Shown here: piece after piece, positions 59,801-63,385 of the stretch
How positions within the stretch are numbered: position 1 is the first letter of the stretch
How the letters are laid out: every line of letters begins with the position of its first letter
Origin: Ampullaceana balthica
Taxonomy: Eukaryota > Mollusca > Gastropoda > Lymnaeidae
Direction: 5' to 3'
DNA length: 64,000 bases
Assembly (NCBI GenBank): GCA_944989445.1
Contig: CALYLW010000427.1
Span: forward strand, 162,501-226,500
Translations under genes and position numbers: made by a program
The notes under the pieces: model-generated
What the model saw: the letters and a program-made list of their open reading frames with translations, nothing else
Databases searched by the model: none
What the model was told of the DNA's origin: nothing

Positions 59801-62717
59801 TGGGTATATATGATGTGGGTATATGATGTGGGTATATATGATGTGGGTATATATGATGTGGGTATATATGATGTGGGTATATATGATGTGGGTATATATG
59901 ATGTGGGTATATATGATGTGGGTATATAAGATGTGGGTATATATGATGTGGGTATATAAGATGTGGGTATATATGATGTGGGTATATATGATGTGGGTAT
60001 ATAAGATGTGGGTATATATGATGTGGGTGTATATAAGATGTGGGTATATAAGATGTGGGTATATAAGATGTGGGTATATAAGATGTGGGTATATAAGATG
60101 TGGGTATATAAGATGTGGGTATATATGATGTGGGTATATAAGATGTGGGTATATATGATGTGGGTATATATGATGTGGGTATATAAGATGTGGGTATATA
60201 GATGTGGGTATATAAGATGTGGGTATATAGATGTGGGTATATATGATGTGGGTATATATGATGTGGGTATATATGATGTGGGTATATATGATGTGGGTAT
60301 ATAAGATGTGGGTATATATGATGTGGGTATATATGATGTGGGTATATAAGATGTGGGTATATAAGATGTGGGTATATATGATGTGGGTATACATGATGTG
60401 GGTATACAAGATGTGGGTATACATGATGTGGGTATACATGATGTGGGTATACATGATGTGGGTATACATGATGTGGGTATACAAGATGTGGGTATACATG
60501 ATGTGGGTATACATGATGTGGGTATACATGATGTGGGTATACAAGATGTGGGTATACATGATGTGGGTATACATGATGTGGGTATATATGATGTGGAAGG
60601 CTTTTGGTGGAAAAGTAAACTTGTTCTTGTGTTTTTCTTTGAGGTGTTCTTCAACATCATCGGCCTCCCCAATATTTCTTAATCATTCAAAATCATTTTA
60701 ATCAATATGTAATAATTTAAATACAAATCTTTATAAAAGATGTACATGTACTATCAAATTCTCAGACATAGACAACGCAATTTGTTAAATATTTTTAAAT
60801 AACATTAGTATCAGAGATGGACAAAGGTTTGGAGAGAATGTTGTGAAGCACGTGTGTGTGAGATTGATTATTTAACATTTGAACATACTACGGTATATTA
60901 TTGCACATACAGAGTATCTCATTTAAAGCACAAAGAATTTTTATTTTTTATTTTAGTATCATCTGCTGCTTCTTTTCAAAGTCTAAACATTGTACAGCCC
61001 TACTAAACAGCCCACACTCAAATTTAAATTACAATTATTTTATTGTAATCTCCTTTACAGCTTGTCTCCTTATAACATCGACCGGGTTAGTGCCAGCAGC
61101 AGTCTGGACACCAACCTGGCCAGGAATCAGAACTTTGTCCCTCTGGGGGCCATCCCCGTCCTGGCCACGGCCAGTGCCGACTACCAGGAGCAGGTCAACA
61201 TCATGGTGACCTCTGCCAACAAGGTGTACCACGACTTCCTTAAGTCCGAGGATGGGGTCGGATTCACCGGACAGGTAAGGGAGAACACTGGCTTAAGCTT
61301 TCAAAAGTCATGGAGAAACATTTTCAATGGTCAGGCAGAGAAAACTAACTCCAAGCTAGCGTTGTTTGAAGTCTTACAATGCTGGTCACTTCCATTAGTT
61401 GTTTTTTTTATTTTATACATCTATTTCTGAAACTTAAACTAAGTCGTTTTGAACAGACTTAACCAAAACAAAACTTTTAAAAAGCATTGTTATTATTTGT
61501 ATGTAAAGCGATGTCAGCCCAGTATCTTTCTGGGGTGCAGCGCTAAGTAAATTATCAATTTGTTATTATTATAATTGTTATCATTAAGTAAATAATAAGC
61601 AACCTTCAAAGTTATTTACGTCTACATCTGTTGTCTGTGAGATGGCTTTGTTTATAACCCACAACATAATCAGCTCATTTGTTATAGAGAAACAATAGTT
61701 TAGGCCACCTTCATTCATTAAACATGAAACATGAACCCAGTGCATCATGAAAGCTCTATGTCTTTCAGATCTGCCTGCTGGCAGACGCGACAGGATCACT
61801 GCTCGCCTATGACGCTTTAACGTCCGGCTCATCTTTCCTTCGTGGTGGCTCCCGTTACGGCAGCCATGAGAGTGTTGAGAGCAGTGCCATCTGTGCCGAG
61901 CCCTCCCACCGGTCCGCCAGCATCAACAGCCACAAGCGGGAGCTCAGCCTCAGCGACCCCAACATCAATCAAAACATGGCCACGGGCGTGCTGTGCGCCC
62001 CCAAAAGAGCAGAACGGAGCAAGAGCGAAATCGTTCCTCCCGACACATCCGAGATATACCAGCCTTGCAGAGAGGAGCTGACGGCTACAGTGTCCTCAGG
62101 CCACGGGTCATCCAGGCATTCCTCCAGACATAACTCGGGTCATCTTAGCACCAGCGGTGAAGGCAGAGACAAGGATATCTCAAGACGCACCAGCAGTGGC
62201 AGCCATTACGATGGTGGCATCGCCAAGTTTGACTTTGATGTGTCTGACTTCTTCATGTGTGGGGCTCCCCTCGGAATCGTCCTGGCGTACAGGAAAATGC
62301 ACAGAGCTGAGGACAGCTGTGAGTTTGTGTGTCTGTGGATTACTTGATTAGATTAGCCAATGTTGCCACGTTTTGAGCTTGAGTAAATGGGGTTTGTGGT
62401 AATTACCGTATTAAATAAAAAATCTCCAGCAATATAATTTTATTGCAGTTTTTAATAAAGGCATTAGCCATCTTTTCCATCTCACTAATAGAGAAAAAAT
62501 GTTTTAAAAAATTGACATGCAGTCCTTCATTGACATCATCTTCTCTCCACAGTACTAAAACCAGCATGCCATCAAGTCTACAATCTCTTTCACTCCAGTG
62601 ATCCCACAGCTGTGAGAATAGAACCCCTCTTACACGAAGGCTTTTCTCACATAGTTCCTAACAATGTTTGTCGCTATTCCAAGTTCCCACTGGGAGATGG
62701 GGAACCTGTTCATGTTG
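8752..62717 (+). CDS. PITPNM: Membrane-associated phosphatidylinositol transfer protein (RdgB/PITPNM, class IIA); gene span with 11 internal exons
   Basis: Exons: 8752-8884, 15612-15815, 18813-19061, 23429-23908, 42181-42246, 54881-55012, 55820-55957, 58812-58986, 61061-61274, 61769-62318, 62553-62717. All introns are GT-AG and the join stays open for about 835 codons. Proteins of this family exchange phosphatidylinositol and phosphatidic acid between ER and plasma membrane at contact sites, bind VAP through an FFAT motif, and sustain phospholipase C signalling (fly phototransduction for RdgB). Domains seen, numbered from the first visible residue: PITP about 1-230, His/Ser-rich linker to about 365, FFAT at about 371-378, a variable region to about 455, then the DDHD-containing region to the end of the visible part. 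The start exon (about 25 residues) and the LNS2 end were not found. Exons are GC-richer than the introns. Which vertebrate paralogue (PITPNM1 or 2) it corresponds to cannot be told; the invertebrate single-copy gene is usually called rdgB. Confidence 0.93.
8929..9916. repeat. Minisatellite, 26-bp unit, about 38 copies
   Basis: Highly homogeneous array of GGAGTTTTAGATGTAGAGTT plus CAAATT. It starts 45 bp after the splice donor of the preceding exon. A few variant copies (GTATTTTT, GGGGTTTT) cluster near 9220-9300. Confidence 0.97.
9970..10435. mobile_element. Probable hAT-type MITE containing a 39-bp tandem array
   Basis: The left end CAGTGTTGACGAACA and the inverse of the right end (CATTGATGTCGAACC) form an imperfect terminal inverted repeat. 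The flanks do not show a convincing 8-bp duplication. Between the ends, 10097-10410 holds about 8 copies of a 39-bp unit, TATAAATAGGTGGGTTTTGG plus TTGAAATTTGGCACGCGGC. The period is 13 codons, so stop-free frames appear on both strands; these are artefacts. Confidence 0.6.
10522..11182. repeat. Minisatellite, about 42-47 bp unit
   Basis: Units contain GGACTCACTCCTTAATTTCA then TGGAGACAACAGACTTTATA, with an optional extra TATA giving longer copies. About 15 copies are present. Confidence 0.95.
11277..13222. repeat. GC-rich minisatellite, 57/59-bp unit, with higher-order structure
   Basis: About 34 units contain CTCAGACTACCTTGCCGCCC, TCGTTACCTGGAATGTTTGT and GTTGACTTGCCCGCCCC. The 57-bp form keeps frame; the 59-bp form (CTCTCAG or CTATCAG) shifts it, which cuts the artefactual ORFs into pieces of similar length. 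Variant order repeats over blocks of about 460-520 bp near the 5' end and about 232 bp near the 3' end. Confidence 0.96.
13460..14040. repeat. Minisatellite, about 25-28 bp unit
   Basis: Diverged units (ACATTCAACACATAATTCAG type) give way at 13800-13970 to a homogeneous run of CATAATTCAGCACAGACGTT plus CATCG. Confidence 0.9.
14041..14242. repeat. Minisatellite, 39-bp unit, about 5 copies
   Basis: Unit CATTCAGTACAGACATCCAG plus CGCATACATTGAATGCAGA. It follows and is related to the 25-28 bp array. Confidence 0.93.
14490..14880. repeat. Diverged direct duplication flanking a tRNA-like sequence
   Basis: The sequence at about 14490-14580 (CCAATCAGTTTATGGTTGGC ... GCGTTCACTTGCGTTGT) recurs at about 14730-14875 (CCAATCACAGTTTATGGTTG ... 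ACGTTCACTCGCGTTGT). The tRNA-like segment lies between the two halves. Confidence 0.65.
14597..14668 (+). pseudogene. tRNA-like sequence (tRNA pseudogene or SINE head)
   Basis: GTAGTGTAGTGGTTATCACG resembles the D arm/A box of tRNA-Val and GGGTTCAAGCCCC the T arm/B box. The anticodon loop reads CTTGCAC, giving TGC (alanine) on a valine-like body. The acceptor stem pairs at only about 4 of 7 positions. An A/T-rich tail follows, which fits a tRNA-derived SINE better than a working tRNA. Confidence 0.55.
14881..15359. other. Intron sequence, no gene recognised
   Basis: AT-rich sequence. Short forward frames at its left edge have no recognisable domain. Confidence 0.4.
15360..15611. repeat. Degenerate about 30-bp repeat running into the splice acceptor
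   Basis: Loose repeats of a motif like GCCATTCTCTATAAAACAAT occur about every 30 bp, and the last one (GCCATTCTCTACAG) is the splice acceptor of the next exon. Confidence 0.6.
15612..15815 (+). CDS. PITPNM: PITPNM exon: PITP domain, WNAYPYT core
   Basis: 204 bp, phase 1 at both ends. It encodes [20 protein letters not shown] and then [17 protein letters not shown]. The Asn of WNAYPY corresponds to PITP-alpha Asn90, an inositol contact. The position of class I Cys95 is Thr, as expected for class II proteins. The donor GTAAGG at 15816 is the first of a series of duplicated donors (see 15816-16272). Confidence 0.95.
15816..16272. repeat. Tandem duplication of the exon end and splice donor
   Basis: About 10 copies follow the exon, in 33/34-bp and 56/57-bp forms. 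Each contains AAGGCCCAGAGGACCGTTG or a close variant, directly followed by a GTAAGG, GTAAAG or GTTAAG donor-like hexamer. The last roughly 36 bp of the exon itself belong to the same unit. Confidence 0.95.
16405..17193 (+). mobile_element. hAT relic, TAGGGCTG family, copy B
   Basis: It starts TAGGGCTGCAGAAATTAACG and ends in the matching subterminal TTAATCGTTAACAG, where a minisatellite takes over. The internal remnant SSAGYIVN (TCGGCTGGTTATATTGTCAA), followed by a TRSS-like stretch, is the hAT C-terminal dimerisation region. It is interrupted by a MITE at 16662-16844. Confidence 0.75.
16662..16844. mobile_element. CAATGTTCCCT-family MITE nested in the hAT relic
   Basis: The 183-bp element starts CAATGTTCCCT and ends AGGGAACATTG. 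It is flanked by a perfect 8-bp duplication CTACCATG (16654-16661 and 16845-16852), the hAT signature. Confidence 0.92.
17194..17335. repeat. GAGACAGATCAAAGGGAGACAT minisatellite, first block
   Basis: About 22-24 bp units (ATGAGACAGATCAAAGGGAG). The same family forms the larger block at 19235-19770 in the next intron. Confidence 0.9.
17391..17992. repeat. Minisatellite, 26-bp unit, about 23 copies
   Basis: Unit CTCTTAAGTCTCCCCTTGAC plus CATCCA. Very homogeneous, with rare single-base variants. Confidence 0.97.
18158..18328. repeat. Minisatellite, 39-bp unit, about 4 copies
   Basis: Unit ACCATCACCACCCCACCATA plus TTCTCCCCATGATCGTCCC. The 13-codon period makes stop-free frames on both strands, which are not genes. 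Confidence 0.93.
18329..18812. other. Intron sequence, nothing recognised
   Basis: Single-copy sequence up to the acceptor TTACAG of the next exon. Confidence 0.5.
18813..19061 (+). CDS. PITPNM: PITPNM exon: PITP domain, WGMQ region
   Basis: 249 bp, phase 1 at both ends, acceptor ATTACAG and donor GTGAGT. It encodes [10 protein letters not shown], the charged stretch [20 protein letters not shown], then [20 protein letters not shown]. The last segment matches the PITP-alpha VEFKWWGLQNK loop, where two tryptophans dock on the membrane; here the pair is Tyr-Trp. The exon is distinctly GC-rich beside its introns. Confidence 0.95.
19235..19770. repeat. Minisatellite, 22-bp unit, about 24 copies
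   Basis: Unit GGGAGACATGAGACAGATCA plus AA. It is moderately diverged and related to 17194-17335. Confidence 0.93.
19771..20179. other. AT-rich intron sequence
   Basis: Nothing recognised. Confidence 0.4.
20180..23115. repeat. Large minisatellite (2.9 kb), 19-bp unit with 26-bp variant
   Basis: The basic unit is CTACAGTTGTGTATTGGGC; many copies carry an extra 7 bases (CTACAGC). None of the three forward frames of the 19-bp unit has a stop, so overlapping artefactual frames of up to 385 codons appear. Two neighbouring segments of about 1.23 kb (about 20590-21825 and 21825-23070) share the same order of rare variants, so the array includes a recent large duplication. Confidence 0.96.
23429..23908 (+). 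CDS. PITPNM: PITPNM exon: end of PITP domain and His/Ser-rich linker
   Basis: 480 bp, phase 1 at both ends, acceptor TCCTCAG and donor GTGAGT. It begins [20 protein letters not shown], the conserved HRQ-CW-D helix of PITP domains. Next is the C-terminal helix [18 protein letters not shown], whose Glu (LERET) is at the position of PITP-alpha Glu248, an inositol contact. After that the sequence becomes low complexity: an Ala-rich helix, a serine run, a histidine cluster (HHHNHRHH), then a Ser/Glu linker, as expected of the disordered region after the PITP domain. No domain is seen in the linker. Confidence 0.94.
24035..24146. repeat. Short tandem repeat, 26-bp unit, about 4 copies
   Basis: Unit AGAATGGTCTACTTAAGACT plus TTTAGA. 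Confidence 0.93.
24290..24650. repeat. Minisatellite, 30-bp unit, about 11 copies
   Basis: Unit ATCATGTTGTTAAAATGTGA plus ATTGTCTAGT. Divergence is higher at the 5' edge. Confidence 0.93.
24832..25620 (+). mobile_element. hAT relic, TAGGGCTG family, copy C (both ends present)
   Basis: Bounded by TAGGGCTGT and ACAGCCCTA with AT-rich subterminal repeats (TTAACGATT). The interior encodes [32 protein letters not shown] and [15 protein letters not shown], then after a stop SSAGYIVN and [14 protein letters not shown]. This is the C-terminal dimerisation end of a hAT (ZBED-type) transposase, without the catalytic region. It is a non-autonomous internal-deletion derivative. Target duplication is unclear because the flanks are TA repeats. 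Confidence 0.85.
25656..27300 (+). mobile_element. Jockey-like non-LTR retrotransposon, 5'-truncated, nearly intact reverse transcriptase
   Basis: One frame (25699-27150) encodes 483 residues of reverse transcriptase plus the C-terminal thumb: [20 protein letters not shown] at the start, [55 protein letters not shown] and the catalytic FADD at about residues 244-247. This order is typical of Jockey/CR1-type LINEs. Near 27100-27110 a single-base shift moves the natural C-terminus ([13 protein letters not shown] ... SLIKMQD) into another frame, which ends at 27209-27211. The endonuclease and any upstream ORF are missing. The 3' end carries a short GATAA repeat (27272-27296). It is in the host gene's sense orientation. 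Confidence 0.9.
27340..27570. repeat. Minisatellite, 24-bp unit, about 9 copies
   Basis: Unit CAGCACCTGTATCGTAATAC plus AGTA. The 8-codon period produces frames on both strands. Confidence 0.95.
27660..28165. other. Intron sequence, nothing recognised
   Basis: AT-rich; no gene seen. Confidence 0.4.
28166..28376. mobile_element. CAATGTTCCCT-family MITE, diverged copy
   Basis: Left end CAAAGTTCTCTCTAAGG, right end GCTTAAAAATAAAATTG. Internal TTGCACAGCATCCAGTTTTT and ATATCTGCGCGGCTGCGCAG match the other copies. No intact target duplication. Confidence 0.75.
28515..28892. mobile_element. MITE with GACAAAACGGCCCC ends
   Basis: Left CCGACAAAACGGCCCCGACA and right TGTCGGGGCCGTTTTGTCCG are inverted, with longer imperfect subterminal repeats. 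The interior is AT-rich and non-coding. Confidence 0.8.
28893..29542. other. Intron sequence, no gene
   Basis: Single-copy sequence with a C-run at about 29130; nothing recognised. Confidence 0.4.
29543..29933 (+). mobile_element. Dispersed repeat with AAATCCCTTATAT ends, copy 2
   Basis: From TTTAAAATCCCTTATATTAA to TATAAGGGATTTATAGTCAA plus a shared tail (GTTTTTACGGGGTTGTTTAA). It shares the central block GAGCTGAAATTTTGCACATA with copies 1 and 3. The middle (about 29760-29870) differs between copies. Confidence 0.8.
29934..31528. other. No gene recognised (1.6 kb of intron)
   Basis: No tandem repeat, terminal inverted repeat or coding domain was recognised. The frame at 30865-31119 has no identifiable similarity. 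Confidence 0.4.
31529..31777. mobile_element. MITE with GCCGTCCATAAA-type inverted ends, copy 2
   Basis: Left GGGGCCGTCCATAATTAAAG then TACGTCACGC; right GCGTGACGTACTTTATGGAT then GGACCC. Internal G-runs at 31565 and 31690. Same family as 1335-1610. Confidence 0.8.
31778..32404. other. Intron sequence, no supported gene
   Basis: Two overlapping short frames occur at 31918-32311 on opposite strands; neither has a recognised domain. Confidence 0.35.
32405..33400. mobile_element. RTE-type LINE fragment with 5' inversion (twin-priming pattern)
   Basis: Left part (about 32405-32636) codes on the minus strand: [18 protein letters not shown], then after a frameshift [11 protein letters not shown] with the FADD catalytic motif, then [20 protein letters not shown] and a LKKTN-like end. 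Right part (about 32670-33369) codes on the plus strand and continues where the left part stops in the protein order: [56 protein letters not shown] and [15 protein letters not shown]. So the upstream piece is inverted next to the downstream piece, with a short gap. An ATACT-rich tail follows at about 33377-33402. The element is dead. Confidence 0.85.
33627..34152 (+). mobile_element. Dispersed repeat with AAATCCCTTATAT ends, copy 3
   Basis: From TTTAAATCCCTTATATTAAC to TATAAGGGATTTTTAGTCAA plus the shared tail TTTGTTTTTACGGGGTTGTT. It is longer than copy 2 because of a different central part at about 33850-34080. Same orientation as copy 2. Confidence 0.8.
34153..34665. other. Intron sequence, nothing recognised
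   Basis: AT-rich; no gene. Confidence 0.4.
34835..37099 (-). mobile_element. Complete but inactive hAT transposon (2.27 kb)
   Basis: Starts CAGTGGTTCCTAACC, ends GGTTAGGAACCCATG (13 of 15 bases inverted). The flanks are an exact 8-bp duplication TATTAATC at 34827-34834 and 37100-37107. It carries the transposase described at 34981-36740. Confidence 0.93.
34981..36740 (-). pseudogene. hAT transposase (ZBED5/SCAND3/FAM200-like), broken by frameshifts
   Basis: Three main pieces in order on the minus strand. 36503-36730 is a BED-type zinc finger (CFLCGKILC ... REHLEKVH). 36070-36333 carries the first catalytic Asp region ([20 protein letters not shown]). 34981-36027 is a long frame preceded by CTDGAPSM, the second catalytic Asp motif, and ending in the hAT dimerisation segment ([20 protein letters not shown]). 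A frame between the first two ([16 protein letters not shown]) has a stop. About three disruptions separate the pieces, so no full protein is made. The long 348-residue last frame suggests fairly recent decay. Domesticated relatives of this family exist in vertebrates; nothing suggests that here. Confidence 0.9.
37165..37245 (+). pseudogene. tRNA-like/SINE-head sequence
   Basis: TGGTGGTCTTGTGGCAGCGT resembles an A box, and GGGCTAGAATCCC fits a B box, at the right spacing for a tRNA-derived promoter. It is followed by a poly-T/A-rich stretch, as at 14597-14668. It does not fold as a standard tRNA by eye. Confidence 0.4.
37355..37985 (+). mobile_element. RTE-type LINE, 3' end
   Basis: It encodes the C-terminus of the endonuclease-reverse transcriptase: [80 protein letters not shown] and [10 protein letters not shown]. 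It ends with the 3' sequence GACCCAACAACGGGTTAAGG, shared with 7380-7692. It is 5'-truncated and lies inside the outer hAT element. Confidence 0.88.
38405..38756. repeat. Minisatellite, 38-bp unit, about 9 copies
   Basis: Unit AAAGATCATCAATATTTCCA plus TTGATTAGTAACGTCGTT. Confidence 0.95.
38757..39160. other. Intron sequence, nothing recognised
   Basis: No gene or repeat seen. Confidence 0.4.
39161..39335. repeat. Minisatellite, 33-bp unit, about 5 copies
   Basis: Unit GGCCCGCAGCCTCACGTGTG plus GTTTCAGTTGTTC. It has an 11-codon period; CACGTG occurs once per unit. Confidence 0.93.
39655..39755. mobile_element. MITE with GCCGTCCATAAA-type end, copy 3 (partial)
   Basis: GGCGGTCCATAAAGTACGTC then ACGCTATTTTTGAACATTTT matches the right end of copy 2 in reverse. 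The other end is not found. Confidence 0.75.
39850..40165. repeat. About 60-bp tandem repeat next to a GGGATGTACCGGATT end
   Basis: About 4 units contain GAAATCTCTCCAAAGATTAT then a CCTTTTCATCT block. The preceding GGGATGTACCGGATT with nearby CCGGAAATCCGGCCGGA looks like a transposon terminus. Confidence 0.75.
40356..40450. repeat. GT-rich short tandem repeat, 18-bp unit
   Basis: Unit GGGGATGTGTGTGAGT and GTGT variants. Confidence 0.9.
40451..40885. other. Intron sequence, nothing recognised
   Basis: AT-rich; no gene. Confidence 0.4.
40890..41160. repeat. C-rich minisatellite, 18-bp unit, about 14 copies
   Basis: Unit CCACCTCCCCTCCACCAC. It shows strong strand asymmetry, with almost no G on the plus strand. 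Confidence 0.94.
41283..41860. repeat. Minisatellite, 27/28-bp unit, about 21 copies
   Basis: Unit GTAAAATAATAGCTGGCGTT plus ATATCAG, with an optional extra A (CAGAGTAAAA or CAGGTAAAA) and GGC/AGC variants. Confidence 0.95.
41861..42180. other. Intron sequence before the FFAT exon
   Basis: AT-rich; ends with TTTTTTGCAG, a strong acceptor. AAAGGTTCATAAACTGTGGG near 41940 may be a worn hAT terminus. Confidence 0.45.
42181..42246 (+). CDS. PITPNM: PITPNM exon: FFAT motif (VAP binding)
   Basis: 66 bp, phase 1 at both ends. It encodes [20 protein letters not shown] plus [12 protein letters not shown], together with the Glu made at the next exon junction, is an almost ideal FFAT motif (consensus EFFDAxE with an acidic lead-in), which in this family binds VAP proteins on the ER. 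The exon is tiny and isolated: an 18-kb intron lies before it and a 12.6-kb intron after it. Confidence 0.95.
42247..42619. other. AT-rich intron sequence
   Basis: Nothing recognised after the donor GTAGGG. Confidence 0.4.
42813..43138. repeat. Minisatellite, 18-bp unit, about 18 copies
   Basis: Unit TCTGTTGGCGTGTTGTTT. Its 6-codon period leaves all frames open on both strands; none is a gene. Confidence 0.97.
43225..43440 (+). pseudogene. Tigger/pogo transposase, N-terminal helix-turn-helix remnant
   Basis: Starts [14 protein letters not shown], continues after a shift as [15 protein letters not shown], then in another frame [20 protein letters not shown]. This is the DNA-binding helix-turn-helix (CENP-B/psq type) of Tigger transposases. 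At least two frameshifts break it, and the catalytic part is gone, replaced by satellite. Confidence 0.85.
43650..53490. repeat. Satellite array (about 9.8 kb) of 41, 65 and 77-bp units
   Basis: All units share TTTTACATTGAGTTGTATGG then GGAAAATTGTT. The 41-bp form continues ATATATCATA. The 65-bp form inserts TTGTATAACGAGTAAGAGTA then GTGAGATTATCA. The 77-bp form adds ACTCTGGAACAG. The 41-bp form dominates 43660-45400; 65-bp units, often alternating CATG/CATA variants, dominate 45400-51900, with 77-bp units at intervals. The last unit runs into the transposon's own right end (ACTCTGGAACGAATTAAACT), so the 77-bp unit looks ancestral. A sub-variant GGGGAAATTTG near 47090, 48110, 50092, 51170 and 51700 marks larger duplicated blocks. 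Confidence 0.96.
53510..54640. other. Intron sequence, no gene recognised
   Basis: Contains C-runs at 54010 and 54150 and a short CA repeat at about 54092-54106. Short frames have no domain. Confidence 0.45.
54645..54782. repeat. Two-copy direct repeat, about 68 bp
   Basis: CAGAGATAGTTTGACTGATG through CAGTTAGACATGATCAT occurs twice, nearly identical. Confidence 0.93.
54881..55012 (+). CDS. PITPNM: PITPNM exon: after FFAT
   Basis: 132 bp, phase 1 at both ends, acceptor TGCCTAG and donor GTAAGT. The first codon (split across the intron) is the Glu that completes the FFAT motif. It goes on [20 protein letters not shown] and [16 protein letters not shown]. The region is acidic and Ser/Thr-rich with no known fold; it corresponds to the variable linker of the family. 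Confidence 0.9.
55013..55389. other. Intron sequence
   Basis: Short 30-bp doublet (CACTACACTCAATTACCAGT) at about 55240-55302. Frame read-through of the exon is artefactual. Confidence 0.5.
55390..55557. mobile_element. CAATGTTCCCT-family MITE with exact target duplication and triplicated end
   Basis: Left end CAGTGTTCCCTTTAAGCTGC. The right end contains GGGAACATTG three times (55524-55557). Perfect 8-bp duplication GTGGGTGG at 55382-55389 and 55558-55565. Confidence 0.88.
55690..55795. repeat. Short tandem repeat, about 23-bp unit
   Basis: Unit CTATTGGCCACCTTTTATGT plus TCC, about 5 copies just upstream of the next exon. Confidence 0.9.
55820..55957 (+). CDS. PITPNM: PITPNM exon: start of the DDHD-containing half
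   Basis: 138 bp, phase 1 at both ends, acceptor ATTCTAG and donor GTAAGT. It encodes [20 protein letters not shown] and then [13 protein letters not shown]. The [12 protein letters not shown] junction with the next exon is the conserved first strand of the alpha/beta lipase-like fold found before DDHD domains. Confidence 0.95.
56129..57877 (+). mobile_element. hAT transposon (GTF2IRD2/ZBED-like), internally deleted
   Basis: Starts CAGGGGTGGGCAAACTACGG, ends AGATTGCCCACCCCTG, and is flanked by an exact 8-bp duplication TCATATAA (56121-56128 and 57878-57885). The transposase inside is described separately. Confidence 0.95.
56554..57552 (+). pseudogene. hAT transposase remnant with internal tandem amplification
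   Basis: 56554-56958 encodes a zinc-finger remnant and helical region ([55 protein letters not shown]) similar to the GTF2IRD2/EPM2AIP1 hAT group. At about 56912-57078 a 41-bp piece of the coding sequence (GTCAGGCGTGTTGTTAGCGA...) is repeated about 4 times. The frame then resumes with [20 protein letters not shown] and [16 protein letters not shown] (first catalytic Asp region). After a deletion, 57358-57552 gives the C-terminal dimerisation end ([20 protein letters not shown]). Stops and the missing middle make it inactive. Confidence 0.87.
57948..58276. repeat. Minisatellite, 18-bp unit, about 18 copies
   Basis: Unit CAGTAGAGACTTGTACAT with CCAATA variants; 6-codon period, frames open on both strands. 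Confidence 0.95.
58277..58811. repeat. Minisatellite, 34-bp unit, ending in the splice acceptor
   Basis: About 15 units of CATCTTTTGCTTGCTTTCAC plus ATTTTGTTAACTTT. The final partial unit, CATCTTTTGCATGTTTTCAG, is the polypyrimidine tract and AG acceptor of the next exon. Confidence 0.96.
58812..58986 (+). CDS. PITPNM: PITPNM exon: lipase-like fold before DDHD
   Basis: 175 bp, enters in phase 1 and ends in phase 2 (donor GTCCAG|GTCTGG). It encodes [40 protein letters not shown] and [23 protein letters not shown] and the RLV-CP-LC pattern are family hallmarks. This is the only exon here whose removal alone would shift the frame together with its partner at 61061. Confidence 0.94.
58987..59469. 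other. Intron sequence
   Basis: Nothing recognised. Confidence 0.4.
59470..59750. repeat. Minisatellite, 28-bp unit, about 10 copies
   Basis: Unit GAGAGAAACCAAGTGTCTGT plus CAATAAAT, almost invariant. It abuts the next array directly. Confidence 0.96.
59751..60595. repeat. Short-unit minisatellite, 15-bp, about 56 copies
   Basis: Unit GATGTGGGTATATAT with TATATAA and TATACAT variants. The variants are clustered: TATACAT forms only at 60390-60580. A 5-codon period gives long artefactual frames on both strands. Confidence 0.97.
60596..61060. other. Intron sequence, nothing recognised
   Basis: AT-rich, up to acceptor CCTTTACAG. Confidence 0.45.
61061..61274 (+). CDS. PITPNM: PITPNM exon: SPYN...PLGAIPVLA segment
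   Basis: 214 bp, enters in phase 2, ends in phase 0 (donor GTAAGG). It encodes [40 protein letters not shown], then [17 protein letters not shown] helix residues and DGVGFTGQ. The PL-A-P-LAT-S-YQ pattern and the G-GF-GQ end are characteristic of the PITPNM lipase-like region. Confidence 0.95.
61275..61768. other. Intron; short dispersed-repeat tail
   Basis: GTAAAGCGATGTCAGCCCAG ... GCAGCGCTAAGTAAATT with a following TTATTATTATAATTGTTATC (about 61505-61583) resembles a SINE or LINE 3' tail. No coding exon is seen. Confidence 0.45.
61769..62318 (+). CDS. PITPNM: PITPNM exon: nucleophile-elbow region and first DDHD part
   Basis: 550 bp, phase 0 in, phase 1 out (donor GTGAGT). Begins [17 protein letters not shown], the position of the lipase nucleophile elbow; the sequence ADATG has no serine, so hydrolase activity is not expected. 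A long Ser/His-rich insert follows ([38 protein letters not shown]). The exon ends with [20 protein letters not shown], the conserved DDHD opening with its Asp residues. A long insert between elbow and DDHD is normal in this family. Confidence 0.95.
62553..62717 (+). CDS. PITPNM: PITPNM exon: DDHD domain, His motif
   Basis: 165 bp, phase 1 at both ends, acceptor CCACAG and donor GTGAGC. It encodes [20 protein letters not shown] and IEPLLHEGF, the classical VYN-FH--DP-A-R-EPL block with the DDHD His and Asp, then [14 protein letters not shown]. The coding sequence must continue beyond the window (rest of DDHD, LNS2). Confidence 0.95.
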
Positions 62718-62997
62718 GTGAGCTCATTAAACTCCTTTTTTGATAACATCAAATTACATTTTAGTTAAGTTCATAACCTTTGACCTTTATAACTCTTTAG
62801 GAAAGATTTTAAATTTTGTTCTCATATAAGTAGGTCATGATTGCCCACTAGGTACTGTAAATAAAACAGACTTAACTTGACTTTAGCTGAATATCCTCAA
62901 AAGAAAGCTGATGAGAGCCTTATATAGCCATTAGCCTTAATTTGAAAAGAGTTGATTTTTTTTTAAAATTATAAAAGCGAGTCCCATCCATTAATTA

Positions 62998-63385
62998 CTG
63001 TATATACTCGTTCTATAGCCCGTTCGTTCATAAGCCGACCCCCCACTTTTGAAGAGAAAAGTATTAAAAGTGTATAACCCGATCGCAAGCCGACCCCCCA
63101 AAAATAATAGGACAGCTTTAAAAAAATGGTACATATATTTTTTTAAAACTACAAGCTAAATCGGTCATTATGATTGTTTACTTTGTACTGACTATCTTTG
63201 TCTTTCTGCTCTTTGTTAAGCAAGAGTTACTGGTATTTAAAAAAAAATTATTTGGCAAACAGTGACAAAAGCCCGTACATTAAAATCCGTGGTTGAAAAC
63301 AAAATTTGTAAAACAATTTACATGTATTAAAACGTACACAAAAATAAATAAAATGATTAAATAAGGTAAGTGCTGATCTTTAATA
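62998..63385. mobile_element. Mariner-like MITE, CTGTATATACTCGTTC end, copy 2 (interrupted)
   Basis: It matches 7915-8477 from the left end on (TATACTCGTTCTATAGCCCG, TACAAGCTAAATCGGTCATT). TA precedes it. The match stops at 63385 where another element begins. Confidence 0.88.

Noticed and set aside
59665..60701. Antisense ORFs of 335 and 293 codons and plus-strand MWVYM frames
   Set aside because: 15-bp repeat with no stop in several frames on both strands; not genes.
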